Below, piece by piece: positions 1 through 10,300 of a stretch of DNA of 64,000 bases (the stretch's first letter is position 1; each line of letters begins with the position of its first letter). The DNA is taken from the NCBI RefSeq assembly GCF_014196455.1, contig NZ_JACIDS010000004.1, forward strand, positions 558,001 through 622,000. Direction: 5' to 3'. The translations under genes were made by a program, and so were the position numbers. Below the pieces are notes generated by a model. It saw nothing but the letters and a program-made list of their open reading frames with translations, was not told where the DNA came from and searched no databases. This DNA comes from Kaistia hirudinis. GTDB lineage: Bacteria > Pseudomonadota > Alphaproteobacteria > Rhizobiales > Kaistiaceae.

Positions 1-267
1 GATTACTACGTCATGGTCACCGCGCATGCTGCGACCCCGCAGACGAGCGGCTTCCTGTCGGCCTATTATCTCCTGACCGGCACGCACGCGCTGCATGTGT
101 CATCCGGACTGGTGTGGATGGCGATCATGGCGATTCAGATCGCGGTGTTCGGCTTCGACAAGCGGGTGAAGCTGCGGCTGATGCGCCTCGCCCTGTTCTG
201 GCACATGCTCGACGTGGTCTGGATCGGCATCTTCACCTTTGTCTACCTGTTCGGGGTCACGTCATGA
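1..267 (+). CDS. cyoC: Cytochrome o ubiquinol oxidase subunit III, C-terminal part
   Basis: The window opens inside this gene; the last 88 codons are present and position 1 is in frame. Subunit III is a membrane subunit of the heme-copper quinol oxidase that passes electrons from ubiquinol to oxygen and pumps protons. The visible part has the last helices of the family: GTHALHVSSGLVWM, then a charged loop (DKRVKLRLMRLALF) and the final helix around FWHMLDVVWIGIFTFVYLF. The stop overlaps the ATG of cyoD (ATGA), as in cyo operons. The 5' part and the other subunits lie outside the window, so expression control cannot be judged. Confidence 0.9.
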   Translation, partial: DYYVMVTAHAATPQTSGFLSAYYLLTGTHALHVSSGLVWMAIMAIQIAVFGFDKRVKLRLMRLALFWHMLDVVWIGIFTFVYLFGVTS

Positions 268-608
268 GCAACCGGGTTCCCGCCGACAGGTTACCGGCTG
301 CGTATGAGGAGGAACGACGCGAGCGGCTCAGCTATGTGATCGGCCTCGTCCTGGCGCTGGCGCTGACCGCCGGCGCCTTCGCGGTGGTCTGGCTGGATCT
401 GCTGAGCGGAGGCGCCGCGCTCGCCGTGCTAGGGCTGCTCGCCTTCATTCAGGCCGTCGTGCACCTGCGCTTCTTCCTGCACATCGATCTCGAACGCTCG
501 CATCGCGACGACCTGATGCTGATCCTGTTCACCGTGTTGATCCTGCTGATCATGGTATCGGGCACCGTCTGGATCCTCTACGACCAGCACATCCGAATGA
601 TGCCCTGA
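264..608 (+). CDS. cyoD: Cytochrome o ubiquinol oxidase subunit IV
   Basis: This is the small 114-residue accessory subunit that helps assemble the quinol oxidase. Three hydrophobic segments are visible, at about residues 25-45, 50-70 and 83-105. The stretch AFIQAVVHLRFFLHI between helices 2 and 3 is typical of CyoD/QoxD. Length fits the family (about 105-130 residues). The start is the ATG overlapping the cyoC stop, giving translational coupling. No heme synthase gene (cyoE) follows; instead the next 150 bases are non-coding and run into a decayed hydrolase gene, so the cyo operon ends here. Confidence 0.9.
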   Translation: MSNRVPADRLPAAYEEERRERLSYVIGLVLALALTAGAFAVVWLDLLSGGAALAVLGLLAFIQAVVHLRFFLHIDLERSHRDDLMLILFTVLILLIMVSGTVWILYDQHIRMMP

Positions 609-756
609 GAGCGCCGATGAGTGGAGGCCGGCCTGAGGGACGCCGCGGGACGACCGTCCCGCTCCTGCGTGCTGCCCAGTCCGTCCGGGCTACGCATGAG
701 AAGACGGCGGCCTTCGCGCCCATAGTGGCAGTGGAGCCGGTAGCCGATCAGTTCCC

Positions 757-1044
757 GACACCGGCGTGTCCGCCGCCCGGCTCTACTGGGAGCTCGCCAA
801 GGCTGGCGGATCGGCAGACGGACAGCCCAAGGGTCCGATCACAGTGCCGACAGGCTTCACGATGCTAAAGGGCGAGCACGTCCGCATCTCGAAGCGATGG
901 GCCGAAAAGCGCTATTCCGACGTGATCTACTTCAACGGCGAGAATGAGGGCGGCCACTTTGCAGCGCTTGAGCGGCCTGAGGTGCTGGTGAATGACATCC
1001 GCGCCACCTTTGCCCGCCTGAGCCAGGAGGCGCCGATCCCATGA
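757..1044 (+). pseudogene. Epoxide hydrolase-type alpha/beta hydrolase, C-terminal remnant
   Basis: Reading from about base 757, the frame gives DTGVSAARLYWE, then WAEKRYSDVIYFNGENEGGHFAALERPE, the hallmark last 90 or so residues of soluble epoxide hydrolases; the GGHFAA histidine is the catalytic base. Upstream of 757 the frame no longer resembles the family, and the nucleophile region and oxyanion hole (about 300 residues) are absent. The gene is therefore a 5'-truncated remnant with no obvious start codon or ribosome binding site. The break point may mark a deletion that joined cyoD to foreign or rearranged DNA. Confidence 0.75.
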
Positions 1045-1450
1045 GCGCGCAATCAGCCGATCCGGCGGCGTCCTGTGTCCGGGGCCGGGCGGCGGACGGT
1101 TCCTGACCAGGAGGGTGGGGGCGGTGAAGGCGGAAGCGCTACCCTCGATCCTCGCCTTCAACATTCTCCTCGCCGTCAACGCCTTCGGAACGACGGCCAT
1201 AGAAGAGCCTCGAGCCGAGGCGCGACCCGCGCCGGCGCCTACGTCCTCTGTTGACGCAAAGCCGACGGATTTCGCTGGCGCCTGGAATGTCCGGATACCG
1301 TCGTCTTCGAGACTTCGTCGTGTGCGATCGCTCTACTGTGTGAGCAGATCGGGTAGCTGCTTGCCGGTCGTCGACCCCGGTTCGTCCGCTAATGGCGGGC
1401 TCGGGACGTTCACAGGGCACCGTTCGGATTCTGCCGGATTGAGCCGGCGA
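1045..1450. other. Non-coding stretch between the hydrolase remnant and the AraC gene
   Basis: About 400 bases without a convincing gene on either strand. Open frames crossing it show no recognisable domain, no good ribosome binding site and a composition expected of chance frames in GC-rich DNA. It follows a truncated gene, so it may be decayed coding sequence. No hairpin followed by a T run was seen. Confidence 0.5.
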
Positions 1451-2467
1451 TCATCCGCCACCCGATACCCTCTTCAGCGTCTGCGACGGCAGTTCACCGA
1501 ACGTGTCGCGAAAGTCCTTGGCAAAATTGCCGAGGTTGCCAAATCCGCAAAGGAACGCGACTTTGGCGACCGTTGTATCGGCATCCCGGCTCAGCAGCAT
1601 CTGTCGCGCGTGCCGCAGGCGCACCTGCTTGACGAACGCCATCGGCGAATAGCCCCGGCTTTTCCGGAAGGAATCGAAGAGGCTGCGCGCGCTGACACCG
1701 CTCAGCTGCGACAGCAGTTCGACCGATATCGGCTGGTCCCAGTGGGCCTCGATATATTCCTCGGCCAGCCGAACCTGCCGTGGCGCCGCAGCGACCGGCT
1801 GTCCGTGGAGCCGTGCGCTGTAGCGGTGCGGGTTGGCCTTCAGGAACATGACGATGAGCGCCTGTTCGATCTCGCCGAGCGCGGCGAGAGGCAGTTCGCC
1901 GTCACCGGCCTCGACCTCGTCGATCAGGAATTGCAGCAGCCGTCGCCACAGCCGATTGGTCGGATCCTCCAAGTTCAGGACGGGTTCGAAGCCGAGGTCC
2001 GAGGCGATCTCTGTACCCAACAGGCCGGCCAGAGCTTGCCGGACGGCGGAGGCGTCCAGCTGAACCGTGAGTTCTTCGAATTCCGGGCCGACATGCAGTT
2101 CCCCGGGCATCCCGGGCGAGCCGATCAAGGTCTGGCGCCGGTTCACCCCGATCGCCCGGCCGGCACTCTTGCCCCAACCGGCCCCCGCCGCGGCGAGAGG
2201 CACGGCGTAGCTCGGCGACAGGCTCGGATAGAAATGGCTGACGGCGGCGCCGTAACTTGCATAGGAGATGCCGACGCGGCTCAGCTGGCAATGGTTCCCA
2301 TGCGCGCGGAAATCCGAATTGCCTGAGACCTCGAGGCGAACGTCGCCGTAATATTCGGCGATCGTCGCCTTCATCTCATCGACATTTTCGGTGCGGATGA
2401 CAGGAAACCGATCCAGCGGCTTGTTGATGGCCTGAGCTAGGATCCGGCTATCGTTCAGCGGCAGCAT
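1451..2467 (-). CDS. AraC family transcriptional regulator
   Basis: 338 residues. The N-terminal two thirds fit the AraC_binding_2 ligand domain; the C-terminal part (about residues 230-335) carries two helix-turn-helix units, seen as PISVELLSQLSGVSARSLFDSFRKSRGYSP and the signature TVAKVAFLCGFGNLGNFAKDFRDTFGELPSQ. The ATG at 2467 is preceded by AGGAGCGG. It is divergent from the exported DUF1254 protein with about 170 bases between the starts, so it may activate that gene; this is inferred from position only. Related regulators respond to aromatic or aliphatic small molecules, but the ligand here cannot be named. Confidence 0.88.
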   Translation of the reverse strand: MLPLNDSRILAQAINKPLDRFPVIRTENVDEMKATIAEYYGDVRLEVSGNSDFRAHGNHCQLSRVGISYASYGAAVSHFYPSLSPSYAVPLAAAGAGWGKSAGRAIGVNRRQTLIGSPGMPGELHVGPEFEELTVQLDASAVRQALAGLLGTEIASDLGFEPVLNLEDPTNRLWRRLLQFLIDEVEAGDGELPLAALGEIEQALIVMFLKANPHRYSARLHGQPVAAAPRQVRLAEEYIEAHWDQPISVELLSQLSGVSARSLFDSFRKSRGYSPMAFVKQVRLRHARQMLLSRDADTTVAKVAFLCGFGNLGNFAKDFRDTFGELPSQTLKRVSGGG

Positions 2468-2636
2468 CGATCCGCTCCTGTTGGGTCGGGTGGCGTCGCG
2501 GCACTGTCGCGCCGGCCCCCTCGATCCTTGCGGAATCCGGGTAGGCCATTGCGCTCAGATGGTAGACCAGATTGCTGCATTGCCACAGGGTGCGCCCAAC
2601 GAACTTCGAAGCCGCTCGAAGGCGGAGGGCCAATTC

Positions 2637-4043
2637 ATGATCTCGAAATACATAGGCAGCCTTGTGGTTGCAGCCGGGCTGTTCGGCGCAACGATCGTGA
2701 GCGCGGATGCCGTCACGCCCGAAGAGGCGAAGGCGATTGCCGAGGACGCCTATATCTACGGCTATTCCCTGATCTCGGTGGAGATGTCGCGAAAGGTCAT
2801 CACCAACGTCGAGAAGCCCACGACCACACGCGCGCCGATGGGCCAGTTCGCCAATTTGCGCGAATATCCCACCGCCGCCTACCGCGATGTCACCGCGCCG
2901 AACGCCGACACGCTCTATTCCAACGCCTTCGTCGATGTTTCCAAGGAACCGTGGGTGATCAGTTGGCCGGACATGGGCGACCGGTACTATGTGTGGGAGT
3001 TCTACGACGCCTGGGTGCCGGTGGTCTTCGATCCGGGCTCGCGAACGACCGGCCAGAATGCGCAGACATACGCCATCACCGGCCCAGGCTGGAGCGGCAC
3101 GCTGCCCGAAGGCGTGAAGGAAGTGAAGTCTCCCACCGCGACGATGTGGATCCTCGGCCGCACCTATTCGACGGGAACACCGGAGGACTACAAGGCCGTA
3201 TGGGCGCTGCAGGACCAGTACAAGCTCTATCCGCTGAGCGCCTGGGGTAAGACGTACGCTGCGCCCGCCGGCAAGGTCGATCCAGCCGTCGATATGAAGC
3301 GTTCGGTTCGCGACAATGTGAACGCCCTCCACGCCGCCCAGTATTTCGGCTGGATGGCGCAGCTGATGAAGGACAATCCGCCGGCGCCCGAAGACGGCCC
3401 GATCGTCGCCAGGATGGCCGAGATCGGCCTCGTGCCGGGCAAGGACTTCGACCTCGCCAAGCTCGACCCCGCGATCGCCGCAGCGGTCGAAGCGGCGCCC
3501 AAGGCCGCATGGGAGAAGATCGAGGCCTATACGGCGAAGTCCGGCGTGGTGAAGCAAGGCTGGCTCGTGAATTTGAAGGTCGGCCATTACGGCACCGACT
3601 ACATGGCCCGCGCCTGGCTCTCGGCCTTCGGCATCCCGGCGAATGCGCCGAAGGATGCGGTCTACCCGGTCGGCCTCGCCGATGCCGATGGGCAGCCGCT
3701 CGATGCATCCAAGCACAACTACGTCATTCGCTTTGCATCGAAGGACGACCTGCCGCCGGCGGATGGCTTCTGGTCGCTCACCATGTACGACAGCGGCTAT
3801 TTCTTCATCCCCAATCCGCTCAATCGCTATACGCTGAGCAAGCGCAACGCGCTCAAGTCCAATCCGGACGGCTCCATCGATCTTTACCTCCAGAAGGACA
3901 ATCCCGGCCCGGACAAGGAATCGAACTGGCTTCCTGCTCCCGACGGCGCGTTCATCCCGATGTTCCGGCTGTATTGGCCCAAAGAAACGCCGCCATCGGT
4001 GCTGGATGGAACCTGGTGGCCGCCTGTCATTCAGAAGGGGTGA
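2637..4043 (+). CDS. Exported DUF1254/DUF1214 domain protein
   Basis: 468 residues. The start at 2637 is chosen because GGCGGAGGG lies 7 bases upstream and because it gives a proper signal peptide (MISKYIGSLVVAAGLFGATIVSADA, read in two parts: basic MISK, then a hydrophobic core and ADA cleavage site). The mature part begins with a DUF1254 domain (AEDAYIYGYSL, Y-rich; APNADTLYSNAFVDVSKEPWV) and ends with a DUF1214 domain (GFWSLTMYDSGYFFIPNPLNRYTLS). Such proteins are periplasmic and of unknown function, often near hydrolases or aromatic metabolism genes. It stands alone, divergent from the AraC regulator. Confidence 0.88.
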   Translation: MISKYIGSLVVAAGLFGATIVSADAVTPEEAKAIAEDAYIYGYSLISVEMSRKVITNVEKPTTTRAPMGQFANLREYPTAAYRDVTAPNADTLYSNAFVDVSKEPWVISWPDMGDRYYVWEFYDAWVPVVFDPGSRTTGQNAQTYAITGPGWSGTLPEGVKEVKSPTATMWILGRTYSTGTPEDYKAVWALQDQYKLYPLSAWGKTYAAPAGKVDPAVDMKRSVRDNVNALHAAQYFGWMAQLMKDNPPAPEDGPIVARMAEIGLVPGKDFDLAKLDPAIAAAVEAAPKAAWEKIEAYTAKSGVVKQGWLVNLKVGHYGTDYMARAWLSAFGIPANAPKDAVYPVGLADADGQPLDASKHNYVIRFASKDDLPPADGFWSLTMYDSGYFFIPNPLNRYTLSKRNALKSNPDGSIDLYLQKDNPGPDKESNWLPAPDGAFIPMFRLYWPKETPPSVLDGTWWPPVIQKG

Positions 4044-4103
4044 ATTGAACCCTGAAAGAATGTGGGTCCAGATGCGGTCCAGGCTTTACTGATCGGCCCG
4101 TTT

Positions 4104-4136
4104 GGGGAGGGAGAAGTGCAAGTTGGCTCCCTCCCC
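4104..4136. terminator. Inverted repeat between convergent genes
   Basis: GGGGAGGGAG at 4104-4113 pairs perfectly with CTCCCTCCCC at 4127-4136 around a 13-base loop. It sits between the end of the DUF1254 gene and the end of the sensor kinase gene, which converge. No T run follows on either strand, so termination would be inefficient or factor-assisted; it may instead protect 3' ends. Confidence 0.4.
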
Positions 4137-4230
4137 GAGGCCGAAGCTGTTGGTATGATTGTGTTCCAACCTTGAACACGAAGACCAGCGCATGCTTTGA
4201 GATGGGCCTCGGGCCCCCGCAGCGCTCCCG

Positions 4231-5316
4231 TCACGGCGTCTGTGCTGCGGAAGAACGCCTTGCCTTCGCGAAGATCATCTCGAACAGTGCTCCGCCTCCT
4301 GGTGCGGGGCGATAGTGCAGGCGGCCGCCATGGGCCTCCATGATGGCGCGCACGACGGAGAGGCCGAGACCGTTGCCGCCTGGTTCCCGCGAGTGGGCTG
4401 GATCGCCGCGCACGAAGGGATCGAAGATGCGGGGCGTCATCTCGGCCGACAATCCGGGCCCCTCGTCGGCGACGCCCAGCACGACCGTATCGTCGCGCGC
4501 AGTCAGCGTGATCGTGATTGCACCGCGGACGGCGTAGCGCCGCGCATTGGTTACGAGCGCAAGAATGGCCTGGCGGATCCGCGTCGCGTCGGCTTCGACG
4601 GTGAGGTCGGCGAGATCGAGCTGCAAATGGAATCCAGCGGCGCGCAGGTCATGAACCATCAGCTCGGTCATCTGCTCGATGGCGTGCGCGAGGCGGATCG
4701 GTTCGATGTGCAGATCGAGATGCCCGCTGTCGGCGAGCGTCACTGTCCGCAGGTCCTCCACCAGCCGGGCCAGTCCGTCCACCTGCAGGACCAGGGCCTG
4801 AAGGGAGCTCTCATCCGGCTCGAACACGCCGTCGATCATGCCCTGTAGGCGTCCCTTCAGGATGGTGAGGGGCGTGCGGAGCTCATGCGCGATGGTAGCA
4901 TTCCACAAGGCCATGTCGGCGGCCATATCCTGCAGCCTTTGTGCCATCGTGTTGAAATCGTCGACCAGGGCGACCGTCTCGCCGAGCCGGCGGTCGCGGA
5001 CCGCTGCGCGCGCGGTGAGATCGCCCGCAGCGATGCGCCGCGCACTTTCCGCGAGCGACTCCAGAGGCTCCAGGATCCGGCGCGCGAGGCGCATGGAAAT
5101 CAGCGCCGCGATCGGAAGCGTTACGGTGATCAGCCCGCCGACGATCAGAATGTCGGCAAGCGTCAGCGAGCTGTCGGAATCCGGCATCGGATAGAACGCG
5201 ACGATCGCCGCATAGGCGAGATAGGCTCCGAAGAAGACCAGAAGTCCGGTCGTCACGGTGATCGCCGACATGGCAATGAGAATCTGCCGACCCAATCCGG
5301 TGCGCGGTCCCATCAT
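4231..5316 (-). CDS. Sensor histidine kinase (BaeS-like)
   Basis: 361 residues from the first of two ATGs, one base after the stop of the response regulator gene. Two membrane segments (about residues 11-42 and 55-78) flank a very short periplasmic loop of about 12 residues. Then come HAMP (SARRIAAGDLTAR), a HisKA phospho-acceptor (IAHELRTPLT, His144) and a HATPase_c domain with NARRYA, VADEGPGL and GGNGLGLSVV. The tiny loop suggests sensing in or at the membrane. It pairs with the regulator just upstream and is divergent from an RND pump, the arrangement of envelope-stress or drug-efflux systems such as BaeSR/AdeRS; the signal is not known. Confidence 0.9.
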   Translation of the reverse strand: MMGPRTGLGRQILIAMSAITVTTGLLVFFGAYLAYAAIVAFYPMPDSDSSLTLADILIVGGLITVTLPIAALISMRLARRILEPLESLAESARRIAAGDLTARAAVRDRRLGETVALVDDFNTMAQRLQDMAADMALWNATIAHELRTPLTILKGRLQGMIDGVFEPDESSLQALVLQVDGLARLVEDLRTVTLADSGHLDLHIEPIRLAHAIEQMTELMVHDLRAAGFHLQLDLADLTVEADATRIRQAILALVTNARRYAVRGAITITLTARDDTVVLGVADEGPGLSAEMTPRIFDPFVRGDPAHSREPGGNGLGLSVVRAIMEAHGGRLHYRPAPGGGALFEMIFAKARRSSAAQTP

Positions 5317-5317
5317 C

Positions 5318-6001
5318 TCACGCCGACAGCCGGTAGCCGACGCCACGCACGCCTGGCAGCAGGCCCGGCGCGCCGGCAAGCTCCAGCTTCTTGCGCAGCT
5401 TGCTGAGATGGCTGTCCACGGTGCGGTCGAGCGCGTCTGAGCCCGGCATGCAGGCGTCTACGATCTCGCTTCGTGTGAAGACCTTGGCGGGACTTCGCGC
5501 CATATGGGCCAGGATACGGAACTCGGTGAGCGTGAGCGCGAGCTGACGCGCCGCATCGCCGGCTCCCAGGCTTGCCTGATAGGCGTCGAGATCGATCGTC
5601 AGTGCACCGACCCGCAGGACGCCCGCCGTCGTGGCAAGGCCGGAACGACGCAGCACGGCCTTGGCCCGGGCGACGACCTCGATCGGGTTGAAGGGCTTCA
5701 CGACATAATCGTCCGCCCCGATGCGCAGGCCTTGGAGACGGTCTATGTCCTTGTCGAGCGCCGTGATCATGATCGCCGGCGTGTTGCCGCGTCGCCGCAG
5801 TTCCGCGAGCGTCTCCCATCCGTCGAGGCGCGGCATGGAGATGTCGAGAAGCACGAGGTCCGGTTTCAGCGCGAGATGCAGATCCAGCGCGGTACGGCCG
5901 TCGCGCGCCTGAACGGTCCGGAATCCCTCCCGCACGAGATAGGCGTCCAGGATCGCGGAAATCTCTTCGTCGTCTTCTGCAATCAGAACGAGGGCTGTCA
6001 T
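5318..6001 (-). CDS. OmpR family response regulator (BaeR-like)
   Basis: 227 residues: receiver domain with phospho-acceptor Asp53 (LVLLDISMPRLDG), the conserved Thr/Lys switch (ITALDKD, DDYVVKPFNP), then a winged-helix effector ending GVGYRLSA. The start at 6001 is preceded by GGAGAAGGAGAACGCC; longer upstream frames are not used. It is followed with one base spacing by its kinase gene. The 154-base gap to the divergent RND lipoprotein gene is the likely binding region, so it probably controls the pump and itself. Confidence 0.9.
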   Translation of the reverse strand: MTALVLIAEDDEEISAILDAYLVREGFRTVQARDGRTALDLHLALKPDLVLLDISMPRLDGWETLAELRRRGNTPAIMITALDKDIDRLQGLRIGADDYVVKPFNPIEVVARAKAVLRRSGLATTAGVLRVGALTIDLDAYQASLGAGDAARQLALTLTEFRILAHMARSPAKVFTRSEIVDACMPGSDALDRTVDSHLSKLRKKLELAGAPGLLPGVRGVGYRLSA

Positions 6002-6155
6002 GGCGTTCTCCTTCTCCAACGGATGCCATCTGGTGCGCCCTGCGTCGAGCGCTCGCGCCGCGTCTCCATGAAATCGCAACACACCCCCCACACGGCACCA
6101 ACGCGGCGGATCGATAGAGGCGGCGTCGCCTGGAGCGACGAGACCGCTTTGATGG

Positions 6156-7349
6156 ATGATCGCGATGATGCGCCCTTTCCGAACGCTGACGCTCGCTCTC
6201 CTCGCCACCACCTCGATCGTTCTCGGCGGCTGCACGGACGGCGCGGACGGAGCGAAGTCCGATGGCGGCAACGCGCAGACGGAACCGGCGGCTGCCGCCG
6301 TCCGCATCGGCGTTCTGAAGATCGAGCCGCACCGGGTCGTCGTCTATGACGAACTTCCTGGCCGCGTATCGGCGCGCCAGACGGCGGAGATACGGCCCCA
6401 GGTCAACGGCATCATACGTTCCGTGCTCTTCAAGGAGGGCGCCGAGGTTTCCCTCGACCAGCCCCTGTTCCAGATCGACCCCGCACCGTTCTTGGCCGAT
6501 GTCGAGGCCTCCTCCGCCGTGCTTGAGCGGGCACGGGCCGATCTCGCCAATGCCACGGTCAAGCATCAACGCGTCGAGGCGCTGGCAGCGGCCCAGACCA
6601 CGAGCGCGGCGGCGCTCGGAGACGCCAAAGCGGCGCTGGCGCAAGCGCGCGCCAGCGTCGCCGAGGCAGAAGCCAACCTGACCCGCCGCAAGCTCGAGGT
6701 GGCCTACGCCACCGTGCGGAGCCCGATCCGGGGACGCATCGGCCAGGCCCTGGCCACCGAAGGGAGCCTGGCATCCGTCGGCGCCTCGGCTGCTCTCGCG
6801 GTCGTGCAGCAGATCGACACCGTCTATCTCGATGTCCGTCAGTCATCCGTCCAGTGGGAAGAACTGGCGGAGCGGATCGACAGCGAACGCGGCGCCGATG
6901 CTCCGTCCCTTCCGGTCGAAATCCTCACGATCACCGGCAAGGCCTATGAATTCACCGGCAACGTACTCTTCTCCGAAAGCACGGTGGATCCAGGCACGGG
7001 CAGCATCGCGATGCGCGTGGAGGTGCCGAACCCGCACCGACAGCTCCTGCCCGGCATGTTTCTGCGCGCCAGGGTGCCCAGCGCCATCTATCCGGACGCT
7101 CTGAGCGTTCCGCAGCAGGCCGTGCGCCGCGATGCGACGGGCCGCGCCTTTCTCACGATTCTCGGAAGCGACAATACGGCCAGCCGCCGCGATGTCGAAT
7201 TGGGAGCGCTCGTCGACCGGCACTATGTCGTCCTGTCTGGCCTCAGGGCCGGCGAAACCGTGGTCGTGGAGGGCCAGGAACGCACGGATGGAGGCCAGCC
7301 GCTGGAGCCCGTCCCCTACAAGCCCTCCGCGTCCGGGCCGGAAATCTGA
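6156..7349 (+). CDS. RND efflux periplasmic adaptor (membrane fusion) lipoprotein
   Basis: 397 residues of the HlyD/AcrA family. An N-terminal signal ends in the lipobox LGGC (Cys26), so the protein is likely anchored to the outer face of the inner membrane. The lipoyl half-motifs (RQTAEIRPQVNGIIRSVLFKEGAEV and the later YATVRSPIRGRIG) flank an alanine-rich helical hairpin of about residues 115-165. The beta-barrel and membrane-proximal regions follow (PNPHRQLLPGMFLRARV). It links the inner-membrane permease encoded 12 bases downstream with an outer-membrane channel; no channel gene (tolC/oprM type) is in this cluster. Confidence 0.93.
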   Translation: MIAMMRPFRTLTLALLATTSIVLGGCTDGADGAKSDGGNAQTEPAAAAVRIGVLKIEPHRVVVYDELPGRVSARQTAEIRPQVNGIIRSVLFKEGAEVSLDQPLFQIDPAPFLADVEASSAVLERARADLANATVKHQRVEALAAAQTTSAAALGDAKAALAQARASVAEAEANLTRRKLEVAYATVRSPIRGRIGQALATEGSLASVGASAALAVVQQIDTVYLDVRQSSVQWEELAERIDSERGADAPSLPVEILTITGKAYEFTGNVLFSESTVDPGTGSIAMRVEVPNPHRQLLPGMFLRARVPSAIYPDALSVPQQAVRRDATGRAFLTILGSDNTASRRDVELGALVDRHYVVLSGLRAGETVVVEGQERTDGGQPLEPVPYKPSASGPEI

Positions 7350-7361
7350 GGAGATCGCTCC

Positions 7362-10300
7362 GTGCCGCAATTCTTCATCAATCGCCCGGTCTTTGCCTGG
7401 GTCATCGCGATCTTCATCGTGCTCGCCGGCATCGCCGCGATCCCGCAGCTTCCCGTCTCGCGCTTTCCCGTCATCGCGCCGCCCAGCATCAGCATCAACG
7501 CCACCTATCCCGGCGCCGGGCCGCAGACCATCACCGCCAGCGTCACGGCGCCGATCGAGCGCGAGCTGACGGCGGTGAAGAACGTGCTCTATTTCGAGTC
7601 CTCGTCGGACTCGGTGGGCAATGCCTCCATCACGGTCACGTTCAAACCCGGAACCGACCCGGAACTCGCCCAGATCGATGTCCAGAATCGCCTGAAAGCC
7701 GTCGAGCAGCGCCTGCCCGAGCCCGTCCGCCGGACCGGCCTCTCCGTCGAGGCCGCCACATCGGGCTTCCTGATGATCGTGTCCCTGCGCTCGGAGGGCG
7801 GCAAGGCCGATTCCCTGGCGCTCGAGGATTATCTCGCGCGCCGCCTGGCGCCGGAACTCAAGCGCATACCGGGCGTCGGCCGCGTGCAGTCCTTCGGTTC
7901 GGAGGCTGCGATGCGCGTGTGGATCGATCCCGCCCGCCTCGTTTCCTACTCCCTTTCGGTCGCCGATATCACGCAGGCCATCCAGTCGCAGAACGTTCAG
8001 GTGGCGCCCGGCCGTCTCGGCGAGGCGCCTGCCGTTCCGGGCCAGACGATCAGCGTTCCGCTCAGCCTCAGCGGACAATTGCGGACGCCGGCCGAATTCT
8101 CCGCCATCGTCCTGCGCTCCAATCCCGACGGCTCGAAGCTCACGCTGGGCGATGTCGCGAAGGTCGAGATCGGCGCCCAGACCATGGGCTTCTCGATCTT
8201 CGACGGCGGAAAGCCGGCAACTGCGGCGGCCATCCAGCTTGCGCCCGGCGCCAATGCCGTCAGGACGTCCGAAAGCGTGCGTGCGCGTCTCGCCGAACTC
8301 GCACCGTCCATGCCGGACGGCGTCGCCTACGCCGTGTCCTATGACACCGCGCCCTTCGTCAAACTCTCGATCTCGAAGGTGGTGCAGACGCTCGCCGAGG
8401 CGATGGTCCTCGTCTTCCTGATCATGCTCCTCTTCCTCCAGAACGTTCGCTACACTCTGATCCCGGCGATCGTCGCGCCCATCGCGCTTCTCGGCACCTT
8501 TGCCGTGATGTGGGCCATCGGCTACTCGATCAACGTGCTCACGATGTTCGGCATGGTCCTGGCCATCGGCATCATCGTCGACGACGCAATCGTCGTGGTG
8601 GAGAATGTCGAGCGGCTCATGGCGACCGAAGGCCTGTCGCCGCGTGCCGCCACTCGCCGCGCCATGCGCGAGATCACGGGCGCCGTCGTCGGCATCACGC
8701 TGGTCCTGACCGCGGTGTTCCTGCCCATGGGCCTCGCCAGCGGTTCCGTGGGGGCGATCTACCGGCAGTTCACGGTCTCGCTTGCGGTCTCGATCCTGTT
8801 CTCGGCCTTCCTGGCCCTCAGCCTGACGCCCGCGCTCTGTGCCACGATCCTCAAGCCGGTTACGCCCCATCACGAGCGCAAGGGCTTCTTCGCCTGGTTC
8901 AACCGCGGCTTCGACCGGCTGACGGGCCGATACACGACAGGCGTCGGTTGGCTCGTGAAGCGCGCCGGGCGCGTCATGCTGGTTTATGGCGTGCTCGTCG
9001 GCGCACTCGTGCTCGGCTACCGCACCTTGCCGACCGCCTTCGTGCCGGACGAGGACCAGGGCACGTTCATGACCTCCTTCACGCTGCCGGCCGACGCAAC
9101 CGCCGAGCGCACGCGGGCGCTCGTAGAGCGCTTCGACCGCCACGCCGCGACCCGCCTCGACATCGCGAACAATCTCTCCATCATGGGCTTCGGCTTTTCC
9201 GGTTCCGGTCCGAACGCGGCGATGGCCTTCACCACGCTGCGCGATTTCGATGCACGGAGCGGCAGCACCGATGCCGAAATCGCGGCGGTCGAGCAGGCTA
9301 TGCAGGAGGCGACGGAAGGCGAAGTCCTCGTCCTGAAGCCGCCGGCCATCGAGGAACTGGGCACGACGTCGGGCGTCGCGCTGCGGCTGGTCGACCGGGC
9401 CGGCGCCGGTCCGGCGGCGCTGCGGGATGCATCGGACAAGCTCGTCGCATTGGCCGGAAAGAGCGCGCTCCTGCGAAATGTGCGCTTGGACGGACTGCCC
9501 AACGGGCCCGGCGTCGACCTGCGGGTCGATCGTCAGAAGGCGGGCGCGCTCGGCGTCTCCTTCTCCTCGATCAGCGACCTACTCGCCGCGACGATGAGCC
9601 CGACCTACGTCAATGATTTCCCACGCGCGGGCAGTCTCCAGCAGGTCATCCTGCAGGCGCAGGCGAAGGACCGCATGCAGGTCGAGGATGTCCTGAAGCT
9701 GCATGTGCGCAACGAAAAGGGCGGCATGGTTCCCCTGTCCGAGGTGGTGACGGCGGAATGGTCCGTCGGCCCGCTGCAGCTCAACCGTTACAACGGATAT
9801 CCCTCGCTCAGCCTTTCGGGCGATGCGGCGCCCGGCGTGTCGAGCGGCACGGCGATGCGCGAGATCGACCGGATCGCCACGAAGCTTCCCGCCGGTTTCG
9901 CCGTCGAATGGACCGGCCAGTCGTTCCAAGAGCGTCAATCGGGCGCGCAGGCGCCGCTTCTCGTCGTGGTGTCCCTCGTCGTCGTGTTCCTCGTGCTCGC
10001 CGCTCTCTATGAGAGCTGGGCGATCCCGCTCTCGGTCATGCTCGTCGTGCCGCTCGGCATTCTCGGCGCGGTCGCGGCGGTGCATCTGCGGGGCCTGGAG
10101 AACGACGTGTTCTTCAAGGTCGGCCTGATCACGCTGATCGGCCTGTCGGCCAAGAACGCCGTGCTGATCGTCGAGTTCGCCCGCAAGCTGCTGAAGGAGG
10201 GGCACCCGCTTCGTGAGGCCGCCGTGGAGGCGGCCCGCCTGCGGCTGCGGCCGATCGTCATGACCTCGCTCGCCTTCACGCTCGGCATCGTGCCGCTGGT

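Noticed and set aside
4031-4234. Short minus-strand frame between the DUF1254 and kinase genes
   Set aside because: No ribosome binding site or homology sign; overlaps the inverted repeat and the end of the DUF1254 gene.
6843-9143. 766-codon minus-strand frame inside the RND pump genes
   Set aside because: Antisense to two well-supported genes; composition is shadow-like.
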